Assembly: GCA_965276825.1 (NCBI GenBank)
Contig: OZ255630.1
Coordinates: 1,488,001 to 1,552,000, forward strand
Reading direction: 5' to 3'
From: G965276765 sp965276825
GTDB taxonomy: Bacteria; Actinomycetota; Acidimicrobiia; Acidimicrobiales; Palsa-688
DNA: 64,000 nt
In this document: in pieces, positions 43,748-52,441 of the stretch
Numbering within the stretch: the stretch's first letter is position 1
How the letters are laid out: each line of letters opens with the position of its first letter
Position numbers and translations under genes: made by a program
The notes under the pieces: model-generated
Database searches by the model: none
Told to the model about the DNA's origin: nothing
The model's input: the letters and a program-made list of their open reading frames with translations, nothing else

Positions 43748-44419
43748 CTACCCGCCCGCAGCCACGAGGGGCGCCCTGCGGGCGACCGCCCAGGTCCCCC
43801 ACCCCGCCTCCGAGGCCACGGCGTCCCAGCGCGACGGGCCGGCGCCGGCGTCGAGGGCGGCGACCACGTCGGGCGCGCTCAGGTGGATCGGGGTGCCGGC
43901 GCCCGAGGAGTTGACCCACACCACGACGCCGTGGGGCGCCAGCACCCTGGTCGCCTCGGAGGGGAAGAGGAAGGCGTTGAGCAACACGACGGCATCGATC
44001 GAGCCGTCCGCCACCGGCAGGCGAGCCCCGTCGGCGCGCACCCGGGCGCCGACGCCGGTGGGAGCCCTGGCCAGCATCCCGGCGGCGAGGTCGACGGCGA
44101 CGACGAGACGGGCCCGCTCGGCCAGCCAGGGGGTGAGCAGGCCGGTGCCGGAGCCGAGCTCGAGCCAGCGGCCGCTGGCGATCGGGCCGCCGCGGGCGAA
44201 GGCGTCGGCGACCACGTCGGTGCGCGCCTCCGACGCGCGGGTGTGCCACTCGGGCGCCAGCCCGTCGAACACCTCGACCACCTCGACGGCTCGCTCCGGC
44301 GTCCAGCCACCGGGCTCGAAGGCGATCTGGCGGGTGACGACCCGCATCGGGTGGTCGGGGCCGGCCGAGCCTGGCCGCTCTCCCCTCGCCGGGACGAGCC
44401 TCGGGAGCTCGGTCAGCAC
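43748..44419 (-). CDS. SAM-dependent methyltransferase
   Basis: Predicted class I methyltransferase of about 223 residues. SAM motif I is WLELGSGTGLLTPWL; VVAVDLAAGMLARA and ADGARLPVADGSIDAVVLLN follow. The substrate is unknown. The GTG at 44419 is used, with an AAGG-like site upstream; the ATG at 44347 (MRVVTRQIAFEPGGW) would give 199 residues. The next gene on the same strand is the PBP, upstream. Confidence 0.8.
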   Translation of the reverse strand: MLTELPRLVPARGERPGSAGPDHPMRVVTRQIAFEPGGWTPERAVEVVEVFDGLAPEWHTRASEARTDVVADAFARGGPIASGRWLELGSGTGLLTPWLAERARLVVAVDLAAGMLARAPTGVGARVRADGARLPVADGSIDAVVLLNAFLFPSEATRVLAPHGVVVWVNSSGAGTPIHLSAPDVVAALDAGAGPSRWDAVASEAGWGTWAVARRAPLVAAGG

Positions 44420-44445
44420 GCGGCGGCCCTTGGCCAGTCAGTCAT

Positions 44446-44483
44446 CACCAGGTAGCTCGCTCGGCACCAGGTAGCTCGCTCGG
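44446..44483 (+). repeat. Two 19-bp tandem repeats
   Basis: Perfect tandem caccaggtagctcgctcgg, followed by a third start (caccggg). Non-coding, between the PBP stop and the methyltransferase start. Confidence 0.9.
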
Positions 44484-44521
44484 CACCGGGCAGCCGGACC
44501 CCGGAGCCGGGGCGACGGCCA

Positions 44522-46468
44522 TCAACGGAGCTTCAGGGAGGAGACGGCGTCGAGGAAGTGGGCGGCGAGGGGGGCGGCGATCGCGGCGCCGGCCACCCCC
44601 ACGTCGACGAAGACGGCGAAGGCGATGTCGCCACGGAAGCCGATGAACCAGGCGTGGGTCTGGGGCGGGTTGGAGGTGCCGAACTCGGCGGTGCCGGTCT
44701 TGCCCGACGTGCCCGCCGGCAGCCCGGACCCCGCGGCGGTGCCAGAGGTCACGACGGCGCTCATCATGGTGTGGAGGTCGGCGACGACCTTGGGACCGAG
44801 CCGGTGGGTCGGGGCGGTGTCGCCCGGCGCGCCGGCCACCAGCCGGGGCGAGCGGACCGTGCCGGTGTCGGCGGCCGCCGCGACCATGGCCAGGGCGAGC
44901 GGCGACACGGTGGTGCGGCCCTGGCCGATGGACGTCGCCGCCAGCTCCGCGCGGTCCGCCGGGACGGGCACGCTCCCTCCGAAGGCCGGGTAGCCGATCT
45001 GCGGGGCCGTTCCCAGGTCGTAGGTGTGGGCCGCGGCGGCGAGCTGCGCCGGGTTGAGATCCGAGGTCGCCAGGCCGATGTAGGCGGTGTTGCACGACTT
45101 GGCGAACGCCGTCAGGAGGTCGATCGAACCGAGGGCCTCGCCGGCGTCGTTGTGGAAGGTCTCACCGTCCACGGTCCGCGTCGCCGGGCAGGTCGCCGGT
45201 GTGGTCAGGGTGGCGTGGTGGTCGACGATGAGCGCGGCGGAGGTGACGACCTTGAATGTCGACCCCGGCGCCTCGGTGGCGTCGAGGGCGTAGTCGACCC
45301 CGCTGTTGGTCGGGTCGTGGGTGGCGACGGCGAGCAACTTGCCGGTCGACGCCTGCACGGCCACCAGCGCGGACGGCGTCGCCGTGGATGCGATGGCCGC
45401 CTCGGCGGCCTGCTGGGCGGCGACGGAGATGGTGGTGCGCACCGGCGTGCCTGCGACCGGCGCCCACCGGTGGACGATGCTGACCAGGCCGCCGGCCGCG
45501 TCGACGACCTCGAGGGACGCGCCCGGCGTGCCGGCCAGCTGCCGCTCGTACTGGCCCTCGATGCCGCCCCGGCCGACCACGTCGCCGGCGCCGTAGGCGG
45601 GGCCGAGGGCGCGCAGCTGCTGGGCGGTGACGGGCCCGAGGCCACCGATGAGGTAGGAGCCGAGGCCCGGCGTGGCCGGGACCAGCTTGGTGGTCGGCTG
45701 GAACTGGGTGCCCGCCACCGAGTACAGCCGCGACGGGCGGACGGTGGAGCGGTACGCGGCTTCGGTGATGTCGAAGACGGGGACGAACTGGGTCGGGTGG
45801 GCCTTGGCCGTCTGCAGGGCGGCGGTCGCCTGCGCGGCGGTGGCCCCGCCGGCGACGAGCAGCCGGTCGACGAGGGCCGGCTGCTTGATCCGCTCACCGG
45901 CCAGGCCGACCTGGACCAGCGCCTGGGAGGCGGCGAGCGGCCGTGCGCCCGCGCCCTCGATGGCCGCCCTCGGGCCCCAGGTCCGTGCCAGGCTCAGGCG
46001 GTAGCCGGCGCCGAGCTGGCTCTGCAGGCTGGACCACGTCCACGAGACCAGCCACTGACCCTGGGCCTCGACGAGGTCGATGGTCGTGTGCAGGGTCAGT
46101 GGGCCGTGACCGCTGATGGTCATCTGCTGGGTCACGGGCGCGGAGCCGGTCGTGCCGCTCACGGTCGGCGCTCCGGCGGTGACGGTCAGGGCGGTGGCAC
46201 CGAGGTGCTCGTAGGTGCTGGCCAACTCGGAGACGAAGCCGCTCGGCGGTGTCTGGACGTAGCCGATCATGGTGGTCCACGCCTGGGCCTGCCAGGCCCG
46301 CACGAACCCGCTGACCGCCGCCGACGGCGTCGAGTCGAGGATGGTGGTCGGCGTCGTCGGCTTGGGGGGTGGCGCCCCCTGGCGGGACGACCCGCCGCAG
46401 GCGGCCAGCCCCAGGGCAACGAGGACCGAGACGAGCGCGGCGGCGGCGCGGGATCGAGCCGGGTGCAT
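44522..46468 (-). CDS. PBP2a-like lipoprotein transpeptidase
   Basis: Predicted 648-residue penicillin-binding protein. The N-terminus has a hydrophobic signal and a lipobox, LAAC. An NTF2-like (MecA_N) domain comes next, about 45-150, then a PBP-dimerisation region, then the transpeptidase. Active-site motifs are STFK (near 402), SCN (KSCNTAY) and KTG (SGKTGTAEF, near 588). It would crosslink septal or lateral peptidoglycan. The layout is like MecA/PBP2a or mycobacterial PbpA-type lipoproteins; resistance is not implied. TAGGGT lies 7 nt before the ATG. Confidence 0.9.
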   Translation of the reverse strand: MHPARSRAAAALVSVLVALGLAACGGSSRQGAPPPKPTTPTTILDSTPSAAVSGFVRAWQAQAWTTMIGYVQTPPSGFVSELASTYEHLGATALTVTAGAPTVSGTTGSAPVTQQMTISGHGPLTLHTTIDLVEAQGQWLVSWTWSSLQSQLGAGYRLSLARTWGPRAAIEGAGARPLAASQALVQVGLAGERIKQPALVDRLLVAGGATAAQATAALQTAKAHPTQFVPVFDITEAAYRSTVRPSRLYSVAGTQFQPTTKLVPATPGLGSYLIGGLGPVTAQQLRALGPAYGAGDVVGRGGIEGQYERQLAGTPGASLEVVDAAGGLVSIVHRWAPVAGTPVRTTISVAAQQAAEAAIASTATPSALVAVQASTGKLLAVATHDPTNSGVDYALDATEAPGSTFKVVTSAALIVDHHATLTTPATCPATRTVDGETFHNDAGEALGSIDLLTAFAKSCNTAYIGLATSDLNPAQLAAAAHTYDLGTAPQIGYPAFGGSVPVPADRAELAATSIGQGRTTVSPLALAMVAAAADTGTVRSPRLVAGAPGDTAPTHRLGPKVVADLHTMMSAVVTSGTAAGSGLPAGTSGKTGTAEFGTSNPPQTHAWFIGFRGDIAFAVFVDVGVAGAAIAAPLAAHFLDAVSSLKLR

Positions 46469-46475
46469 CACCGCG

Positions 46476-46481
46476 ACCCTA
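46476..46481 (-). promoter_or_regulatory. -10 element for the PBP gene
   Basis: TAGGGT on the minus strand, 7 nt before the ATG at 46468. Confidence 0.5.
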
Positions 46482-46643
46482 GAGGTCGCCGCCCGCCGGG
46501 GGCGCGCACCCGGCCTTCGGCCCCGTTCAGCTCCAGAGGGCGCCGGCGTCGCGGCGGTGCATGCTCTCCATGGCCTCCGGCCCGCCGCGCTCTCCGGCGC
46601 TCGAGCCCTAGTCTCACGGTCCACGACGAGTCAGGGGGATGCG

Positions 46644-48281
46644 ATGACGGGGTGGAACTTCGCCGACGCGTGGGAGGCGGTCGCCGATCTGACGCCCGAT
46701 GCTCCGGCGCTGGTCCAGGCGGCCAGGCGCACCAGTTGGACCTCGCTCGACCGCCGGGCCGACGGGGTCGCGGCGTGGCTCCTGTCCCTCGGCGTCGTCG
46801 AGCAGGACAAGGCGGCCCTGTACCTCTACAACTGCCCCGAGTACCTGGAGTCGATGTTCGCCTCCTACAAGGCCGGCCTGGCGCCGGTCAACACCAACTA
46901 CCGGTACCGCGACGGCGAGCTCGTCTACCTGTGGGACAACTCGGACGCGGTGGCCGTGGTGTTCCACGGCCGCTTCGCCGAGCGCGTCGCGGAGGTCCGC
47001 CTCCGGGTCCCACGGGTCAGGGGATGGCTGTGGGTCGACGACGGCAGCGGACCCTGCCCGGAGTGGGCGACGCCCTACGACGCCGCCGCCGGGAGCGGCG
47101 CCGCGCGCCAGCGGCCGCCGTGGGGCCGCAGCGGCGACCACCTCTATCTGCTCTACACGGGGGGCACGACCGGGATGCCCAAGGGGGTGATGTGGCGCCA
47201 GGACGACCTGATCCAGGGCGCCTCGGCCACCCTCGGGCTCGGCTTGGACGAGCGGCCCGACTACGCCCGCTTCACCGAGGCCATCGGGGGTCGGGCCCGG
47301 GTGAGCCTGTACGCCTGCCCGCTGATGCACGGCACGGCCGGCCTGACCTCGCAGCTCGCCCTCCTCCAGGGGGGCTGCGCGGTGGTGCTCGCCGGGCGCC
47401 ACTTCGACCCGGTCGAGGTCCTCGACGTGATCGAGGCCGAGCGGGTCGAGGCCGTGTCCATCGTGGGCGACGTGTTCGCCAAGCCGATCCTCGCCGCCCT
47501 CGACGCCGAGCCGGGCCGCTGGGACGTGTCCAGCCTGGTGGCCATCACGTCCTCGGGGGTGATGTGGAGCGAGGCGACCAAGCGCGGCCTGTTGGCCCAC
47601 AACGCCGGCATGGTGCTGGCCGACGCCTTCTCGTCGTCCGAGGCGCTCGGGATGGGCACGTCGGTGTCCGGTGGGGGCGCCGACGCGTCCGCCACGGCCA
47701 GGTTCCAGCTCGGCCCCAACGCGGTGGTCATCAGCGAGGACGGGCGACTGGTCGAGCCGGGCTCGGGCGAGGCGGGCATGGTCGGCATCGGCGGGCGGAT
47801 CCCGCTCGGCTACTACAAGGACGAGGCCAAGACGGCCAGGACGTTCAAGGTGATCGAAGGGCGGCGCTACTCGATCCCGGGCGACTGGGCGACGGTCGAC
47901 GCCGACGGCACCGTCACCCTGCTCGGCCGGGGATCGGGGTGCATCAACACCGGCGGCGAGAAGGTCTACCCCGAGGAGGTCGAGGAGGCGCTCAAGACGC
48001 ACCCGGCGGTGGTCGACGCCGTCGTCGTCGGCGTGCCCGACCCGACGTGGGGCGAGGCCATCACCGCGTTGGTCCAGGCCGTCCCCGGCACCACCGTCTC
48101 GGCGGCCGACCTGATCGGCCACGTCAAGGCGCGGCTGTCCGGTTACAAGGCGCCCAAGCGGCTGCACCTGGTCGGGACCATCGGCCGCTCGCCGAGCGGC
48201 AAGGTCGACTATCCCCGGTGCCGGGCCGAGGCGGTCGCCCTCACCTCCGAGCCCGGCACGGGCGCCGACGTCCTGGGCTGA
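46644..48281 (+). CDS. FadD-like acyl-CoA synthetase
   Basis: Predicted 545-residue AMP-forming ligase. The P-loop is YTGGTTGMPKGVMW. Later motifs are SSSEALGMG, YSIPGDWATVDADG and GEKVYPEEVE; the lysine of the C-terminal motif is in SPSGKVDYP. It resembles actinobacterial FadD fatty-acid-CoA ligases, but the chain length is unknown. The ATG at 46644 has an agggggat ribosome site. Convergent with the SDR gene. Confidence 0.87.
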   Translation: MTGWNFADAWEAVADLTPDAPALVQAARRTSWTSLDRRADGVAAWLLSLGVVEQDKAALYLYNCPEYLESMFASYKAGLAPVNTNYRYRDGELVYLWDNSDAVAVVFHGRFAERVAEVRLRVPRVRGWLWVDDGSGPCPEWATPYDAAAGSGAARQRPPWGRSGDHLYLLYTGGTTGMPKGVMWRQDDLIQGASATLGLGLDERPDYARFTEAIGGRARVSLYACPLMHGTAGLTSQLALLQGGCAVVLAGRHFDPVEVLDVIEAERVEAVSIVGDVFAKPILAALDAEPGRWDVSSLVAITSSGVMWSEATKRGLLAHNAGMVLADAFSSSEALGMGTSVSGGGADASATARFQLGPNAVVISEDGRLVEPGSGEAGMVGIGGRIPLGYYKDEAKTARTFKVIEGRRYSIPGDWATVDADGTVTLLGRGSGCINTGGEKVYPEEVEEALKTHPAVVDAVVVGVPDPTWGEAITALVQAVPGTTVSAADLIGHVKARLSGYKAPKRLHLVGTIGRSPSGKVDYPRCRAEAVALTSEPGTGADVLG

Positions 48282-48297
48282 CGATCGCCGACCGCGA

Positions 48298-48316
48298 CCG
48301 GCGCCCCGGCCGCCGG
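48298..48316. terminator. Possible hairpin between convergent genes
   Basis: CCGGCG, seven-base loop, then CGCCGG, in the 45-base gap between the acyl-CoA synthetase stop and the SDR stop. There is no T-run; weak evidence. Confidence 0.3.
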
Positions 48317-48326
48317 GGGGAGTCGA

Positions 48327-49178
48327 TCAGGCGTCCTTGCTGGCGAAGCGGAGGATGGCCAGGGAGACGGCCCGAGCCGCGGGAGGGACCAGCCGTTTGA
48401 GCCACCAGTGCGGCACGACCTGGTAGCGCGGGGTCGCCACGACGGCGCGCTGACGGGCGGCGGCGGCGAGCGTCTGCCTGGCGACGACGTCGGGGGAGGT
48501 ACCCCGCTTGGCGTACAGGGCGACGGTGCGGTCCCGGCGGCCGGCCCACTGGCCCCGCATGGTCGAGGTGGCGACGATGGCGGTGTCGATGACGCCAGGG
48601 CAGACCACGGCGACCCGGACCTGCGAGGCGGCCAGCTCCATCTCGAGGGCGTCGCTGAGTCCGACCACCGCCGCCTTGGTCGCCGAGTAGGCAGCCAGGC
48701 CGGGCACGGGCACGAGCCCGGCCATCGACGCGGTGTTGACGATGTGAGCCGGTGTCTGCTGGGCGAGCATGCGAGGGAGGAAGGCGTGGAGCCCGTGGAC
48801 GACCCCCATCAGATTGATGTCGACGAGCCGCCGCCAGTCCGCCAGGGTCGTGTCGGCGACGTCGCCGGCGTGGCCGACGCCGGCATTGTTGAAGAGCAGG
48901 TCGACCGGACCGGCCTCGAAGACGGCGTCAGCGAGCGCGACGACGGCATCGGCGTCCGCCACGTCGAGGGCATGGGGCCTCGCCTTCCCGCCGGCGGCGC
49001 GCACCTCCTCGGCGACGGACTCGGCGCCGGGCCCGTCCAGGTCGGCGACGTGGACAAGCGCGCCGCGCTCACCGAGGAGCTTGGCCAGCGAGCGACCGAT
49101 GCCGGAAGCTGCGCCGGTCACGACCGCGGTCCTGCCCGTCAAGTCGTCGAAGTCGATGCTCGCGCCGGTCACGACCAC
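48327..49178 (-). CDS. Short-chain dehydrogenase/reductase
   Basis: Predicted 283-residue classical SDR. The cofactor motif is VTGAASGIG; NNAG and the catalytic Ser and YSATK (Tyr, Lys) are present. The C-terminal extension (VVPHWWLKRLVPPAARAVSL) is typical of actinobacterial SDRs next to monooxygenases. The GTG at 49178 follows the monooxygenase stop by 16 bases; the GTG at 49172 is also possible. Confidence 0.87.
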   Translation of the reverse strand: MVVTGASIDFDDLTGRTAVVTGAASGIGRSLAKLLGERGALVHVADLDGPGAESVAEEVRAAGGKARPHALDVADADAVVALADAVFEAGPVDLLFNNAGVGHAGDVADTTLADWRRLVDINLMGVVHGLHAFLPRMLAQQTPAHIVNTASMAGLVPVPGLAAYSATKAAVVGLSDALEMELAASQVRVAVVCPGVIDTAIVATSTMRGQWAGRRDRTVALYAKRGTSPDVVARQTLAAAARQRAVVATPRYQVVPHWWLKRLVPPAARAVSLAILRFASKDA

Positions 49179-49194
49179 CCCGGTCCGACCGGCC

Positions 49195-50667
49195 TCACGT
49201 GGCGGCGAGCAGCTGGGCGGCACGGGGGCGGAACTCCAGCTCCGGCGGGTCGACGGGTCCGAGGAACAGGGTCGAGTCCTTGCCGTAGTGCTGCTGCAAC
49301 CGCCAGGGCGCCTTGTCGCCCTGGAGCGGGAGGGATGCACGGGATCGCTCGAAGTACCCGGAGGTCATGTCGATGAGCGGTGTGGTGACCATGGGCTGCG
49401 AGGGGAGCCGCGGGGTGACCGTCGCGTACCCGTTGTCGGCCATGAAGCGGTAGATCCGGCCGAGGTAGGACGACACGAGGTCGACCTTCAGCGTCCAGGA
49501 GGCGTTGGTGTAGCCGAGCGCGAACGCCAGGTTGGGCACGCCGTCGAGCATCATCCCCTTGTAGGCGACCCGCTCGGATATGGCCACGGCCTCACCGTCG
49601 ACATGGAGATCGATGCCCCCCAACGGCAGGAGGTTGAGCCCGGTGGCGGTGACGACGATGTCTGCGGTGATCTCGCGGCCCGAGCGAAGCCGCAGGCCGT
49701 CGGGCGTGAACGCGGCGATGTGATCGGTGACGACCTCGGCCTGACCCGACGTGATCGCATCGAAGAAGTCGCCCTGGGGCACGAGGCACATCCGCTGATC
49801 CCACGGCTCGTACGTCGGGTTGAAGTGCGTGTCCACGTCGAAGTCGGCCGGAAGCCGCTTGATGGCCACTCGCCGCAGCGCCGCTCTGGCCCGGCCGGGG
49901 TGCTTGCGGCACAACTGGTAGGTGGCGGTCGCCACTTTCACGTTCTTCCACCGCACGGCGGCGTACGCCCACCGCTCCGGCAGCGCCTTGCGCAGCAGCG
50001 TGGCGATCGGATCCTCGGCGGGCAGCGGCATCACGTACGACGGTGAGCGTTGCACCATGGTCACCCGGGCCCCTGCGCTCGTCAGCGCGGGAACCAGCGT
50101 GACCGCGGTGGCGCCGCTGCCGATGACGGCGACCTGCTTGTCTCTCGTGTCGAGGTCGTCGGGCCAGTGCTGGGGGTGCACGATCGTCCCGGTGTAGGTG
50201 TCGCTGTCCGGCCACGTCGGCGTGTAGCCCTCGTCGTAGCGGTAGTAGCCCGAGCACAGGTAGAGGAAGCTGCACGTCCGGGTGCGGCGGGTCCCCGTCT
50301 CCACGTCGTCGACGCTGACCGTCCAGCGGGCGTCCTCACTGGACCAGCTGGCCCCCACGACCCGGGAGTGGTAGCGGATGTGGCGGTCGACGTGGTGCTC
50401 GGCGGCGGTCTGGCGGACGTACTCGAGGATGTCGGCGCCGTCCGCGATCGACTTGGCTCCCCGCCAGGGGCGAAACGAGTACCCGAGGGTGAACATGTCG
50501 GAGTCCGACCGGACCCCGGGGTAGCGGAACAGGTCCCACGTGCCCCCGCTCGCGTCCCGGGCCTCGAGGATCTCGTAGGACGCCTCCGGGGTCTCCCGCT
50601 CCAGGTGGCAGGCGGCGCCGATCCCCGACAACCCGGCACCAACGATCACCACATCGACGTGTGTCAC
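49195..50667 (-). CDS. EthA-like flavin Baeyer-Villiger monooxygenase
   Basis: Predicted 490-residue class B flavoprotein. The FAD motif is VVIVGAGLSGIGAAC. The Baeyer-Villiger fingerprint is YTGTIVHPQHWP. A second dinucleotide motif is VAVIGSGATAV. Length matches EthA, and the C-terminal YTNASWTLKVDLVSSYL segment is also EthA-like. It oxidises a ketone or thioamide; the natural substrate is unknown. The GTG at 50667 has a GGGGAGGG site; the ATG at 50694 is an alternative. Divergent from a TetR unit. Confidence 0.88.
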   Translation of the reverse strand: MTHVDVVIVGAGLSGIGAACHLERETPEASYEILEARDASGGTWDLFRYPGVRSDSDMFTLGYSFRPWRGAKSIADGADILEYVRQTAAEHHVDRHIRYHSRVVGASWSSEDARWTVSVDDVETGTRRTRTCSFLYLCSGYYRYDEGYTPTWPDSDTYTGTIVHPQHWPDDLDTRDKQVAVIGSGATAVTLVPALTSAGARVTMVQRSPSYVMPLPAEDPIATLLRKALPERWAYAAVRWKNVKVATATYQLCRKHPGRARAALRRVAIKRLPADFDVDTHFNPTYEPWDQRMCLVPQGDFFDAITSGQAEVVTDHIAAFTPDGLRLRSGREITADIVVTATGLNLLPLGGIDLHVDGEAVAISERVAYKGMMLDGVPNLAFALGYTNASWTLKVDLVSSYLGRIYRFMADNGYATVTPRLPSQPMVTTPLIDMTSGYFERSRASLPLQGDKAPWRLQQHYGKDSTLFLGPVDPPELEFRPRAAQLLAAT

Positions 50668-50748
50668 GGCCCTCCCCACCCTTGCGGTCGCCATCCGGCG
50701 GATCCGCCAGCATGGCACCCGCCCGTCCCTCCTGCAACAAAACTTGGA

Positions 50749-50759
50749 GATGTATCATC
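50749..50759. promoter_or_regulatory. Small palindrome, operator candidate for EthA/TetR region
   Basis: GATG-TAT-CATC inverted repeat in the AT-richest stretch between the divergent monooxygenase and TetR units. TetR-type repressors often bind such sites. Confidence 0.4.
50753..50758 (+). promoter_or_regulatory. -10 element for small protein/TetR operon
   Basis: TATCAT within the palindrome. The leader to the ATG at 50834 is about 70 nt and carries an AGGAGG ribosome site, so this unit is not leaderless. Confidence 0.4.
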
Positions 50760-50833
50760 CGGGGCGTCGCCCCCGCCGTCGCCGCCGGCGCCCGGCGGGC
50801 GACTCGGCGCAGCACCTGTCCTCAGGAGGCTCC

Positions 50834-51058
50834 ATGACCACGCTCGTCGACCCGCCCACGCCTTCGGGCATCCATGACGGTCCGGCGATCTCGGGTCGGC
50901 ACCACGGCATCGAGGGGTTCAGGGAGCTCTCCAACCCGCGCCGCGTGGTCGTAGGGGGCACGGAGGATCTGATCGACGCCTTCCTGCCTCCGTACGGCGC
51001 GATGGCGCAGGCCATCGTCGATCACGCCACCAGCGGGGGCGGCCCTGCGGCCACGTGA
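50834..51058 (+). CDS. Small protein of unknown function upstream of a TetR gene
   Basis: Predicted 74-residue soluble protein. ATG at 50834 with a strong AGGAGG ribosome site (50824-50829). The sequence (RRVVVGGTEDLIDAFLPPYGAMAQAIVDHA) gives no recognised motif. Its stop overlaps the regulator start (GTGA), so it is coupled to it. Could modulate the regulator or the monooxygenase. Confidence 0.65.
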   Translation: MTTLVDPPTPSGIHDGPAISGRHHGIEGFRELSNPRRVVVGGTEDLIDAFLPPYGAMAQAIVDHATSGGGPAAT

Positions 51059-51666
51059 GCACACCGGTGGCGGATCCAGCCGGCCGCGGCGCGGCGCTCG
51101 CGGCCAGGTGGGTGCGGGACGGTCGACGACTGGACATGCAGCAACTCGCTGACGAGCTCGGGGTGTCGCGCGCCACCGTGTTCCGGCGCTACGGCAGTCG
51201 CGATGCGCTGCTGAGCAACGCCTTGTGGCTGCTCACCGAGAGGACGCTGCTCACCGCCGCCGAGCGGTGGGAGCTCGAACGGCCCGAAGGCGCGCTTCGC
51301 ACTCCCGGGATCGGCCGCCACGTCAACGCCATCGTGTCTCGGTCACCCGGTCTGCGTCGGCTGCTCGACGACGAGCCGGCCGTGACCATGCGGGTGCTCA
51401 CCGACCCCCGCGGGCACGTGCAGCCCGGCGTCGTCGCCTTCGTCGAGGCCTCCCTCCGCGCCGACATGGACGAGCTCGGGCTCGAGCCGCTCATCGAGCC
51501 GGGCGCCCTCGCCTATGCGCTGGTCCGGGTGGGAGAGTCGTTCCTCTACGCGGACGTCCTCGGCTCACGGAGCCCGGACGTCGCAACGGCCAACCGCCTT
51601 CAACAGGCGCTCATCGAGGGCACCCCCGTGGCCCGCATCCGACGGACGGTCCAGCTCAGGGGTTGA
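51055..51666 (+). CDS. TetR-family regulator, QsdR-like
   Basis: Predicted 203-residue regulator. The HTH is DMQQLADELGVSRATVFRRYGSRDALL. The C-terminal part (TMRVLTDPRGHVQPGVVAFVE; ALAYALVRVGESFLYADVLG) resembles the QsdR-type ligand-binding domain found in actinobacterial TetR proteins that control lactone or ketone catabolism. The divergent EthA-like monooxygenase and SDR are probable targets. Its 3' end overlaps a convergent gene by 11 bases. Confidence 0.82.
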   Translation: MSTPVADPAGRGAALAARWVRDGRRLDMQQLADELGVSRATVFRRYGSRDALLSNALWLLTERTLLTAAERWELERPEGALRTPGIGRHVNAIVSRSPGLRRLLDDEPAVTMRVLTDPRGHVQPGVVAFVEASLRADMDELGLEPLIEPGALAYALVRVGESFLYADVLGSRSPDVATANRLQQALIEGTPVARIRRTVQLRG

Positions 51667-51931
51667 CCAGCTCGATGAGCACATCCCCGTGGCACGGCTG
51701 GTCGAGCGGACACCAGCAGACCAGGTCGTGACCGGCGAGGCGCCGGCGAGCCTCGTCCACCAGCGTGGGACGCTCCTCGACCCACCGCCGGTAGCGCGCG
51801 ACGGCATCCGCCCGCGACCTCTGGGCGCCGACGGGAAACGGGTTGCCCCATCTGGTGGGGCGTCCGACGTAGATGGCCCCCGCCGGTTGGCGGTACCCGC
51901 GCCGGCGGGAGCGCTGGAGCCGCTCGGGCAT
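51656..51931 (-). CDS. DUF4326 protein
   Basis: Predicted 91-residue protein with the DUF4326 hallmarks IYVGRPTRWGNPF and the C-terminal CWCPLDQPCHGDVL (Cys/His, possibly metal binding). Function unknown. The ATG overlaps the DinB-like gene stop (TGATG), so it is cotranscribed with it. Confidence 0.75.
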   Translation of the reverse strand: MPERLQRSRRRGYRQPAGAIYVGRPTRWGNPFPVGAQRSRADAVARYRRWVEERPTLVDEARRRLAGHDLVCWCPLDQPCHGDVLIELVNP

Positions 51932-52425
51932 CAGGGGTCCGTCCCGACGCGGATGTCGAGCACGTGGTGGCGCACCTCGTGGGCGTTTCGTCGGATGACC
52001 TCGAGCGCGCCGAGCGGGCCGAGCTCGGCGTGGTCGACCTCCGCGTCGGGCGAGGTGAGGCCCGCGGCGTCCTGCCACTCGGACGCGGCCCGCCGGAGCA
52101 CCGCCAGCCCGACGACCGGCGAGAGCCGGTCGTAGCGGCGGGCGGCCGCAAGGTCGTTCTCGTCCCAGCAGGGGATGCCGCACGCCGGGTCGAGAGCGAG
52201 CGTCAACAGGCGCTCGGTGCCGATCCGCAGCACGTCGACCAGGTGCCACAGGTACATCGACGCCGACCAGCGAGCGCCGTCGCGGCGGGTCGGATCGCCG
52301 ACGGCGACCAGAGCTCGGCTCGCGGCGTCGGGCGCAGCCCCGACGATGGCCACGCCGTCGACGTGGGCGATCGCCCAGTCGAAGTCGCATTCGGCGCACA
52401 CCGGCGCATCCGGTTGCCAACGCAT
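51931..52425 (-). CDS. DinB-like metalloprotein
   Basis: Predicted 164-residue four-helix protein of the DinB/YfiT group. A helix with His (MYLWHLVDVLRIGTERL) and a late HEVRHHVLDI motif supply three His ligands of the metal site. An N-terminal CAECDFDW segment adds cysteines. Many actinobacterial members are thiol (mycothiol) transferases; that is possible here. TAGCGT lies 6 nt before the ATG. Confidence 0.7.
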   Translation of the reverse strand: MRWQPDAPVCAECDFDWAIAHVDGVAIVGAAPDAASRALVAVGDPTRRDGARWSASMYLWHLVDVLRIGTERLLTLALDPACGIPCWDENDLAAARRYDRLSPVVGLAVLRRAASEWQDAAGLTSPDAEVDHAELGPLGALEVIRRNAHEVRHHVLDIRVGTDP

Positions 52426-52431
52426 GCCCCC

Positions 52432-52437
52432 ACGCTA
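52432..52437 (-). promoter_or_regulatory. -10 element for the DinB-like gene
   Basis: TAGCGT on the minus strand, 6 nt before the ATG at 52425. It lies at the very end of the GNAT gene. Confidence 0.45.
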
Positions 52438-52441
52438 AGGC

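Noticed and set aside
40758..44249. Minus-strand open frame of 1163 codons
   Set aside because: It is antisense to menG, menF and the alcohol dehydrogenase. The translation is Arg/Gly/Pro/His nonsense, a by-product of the high GC content.
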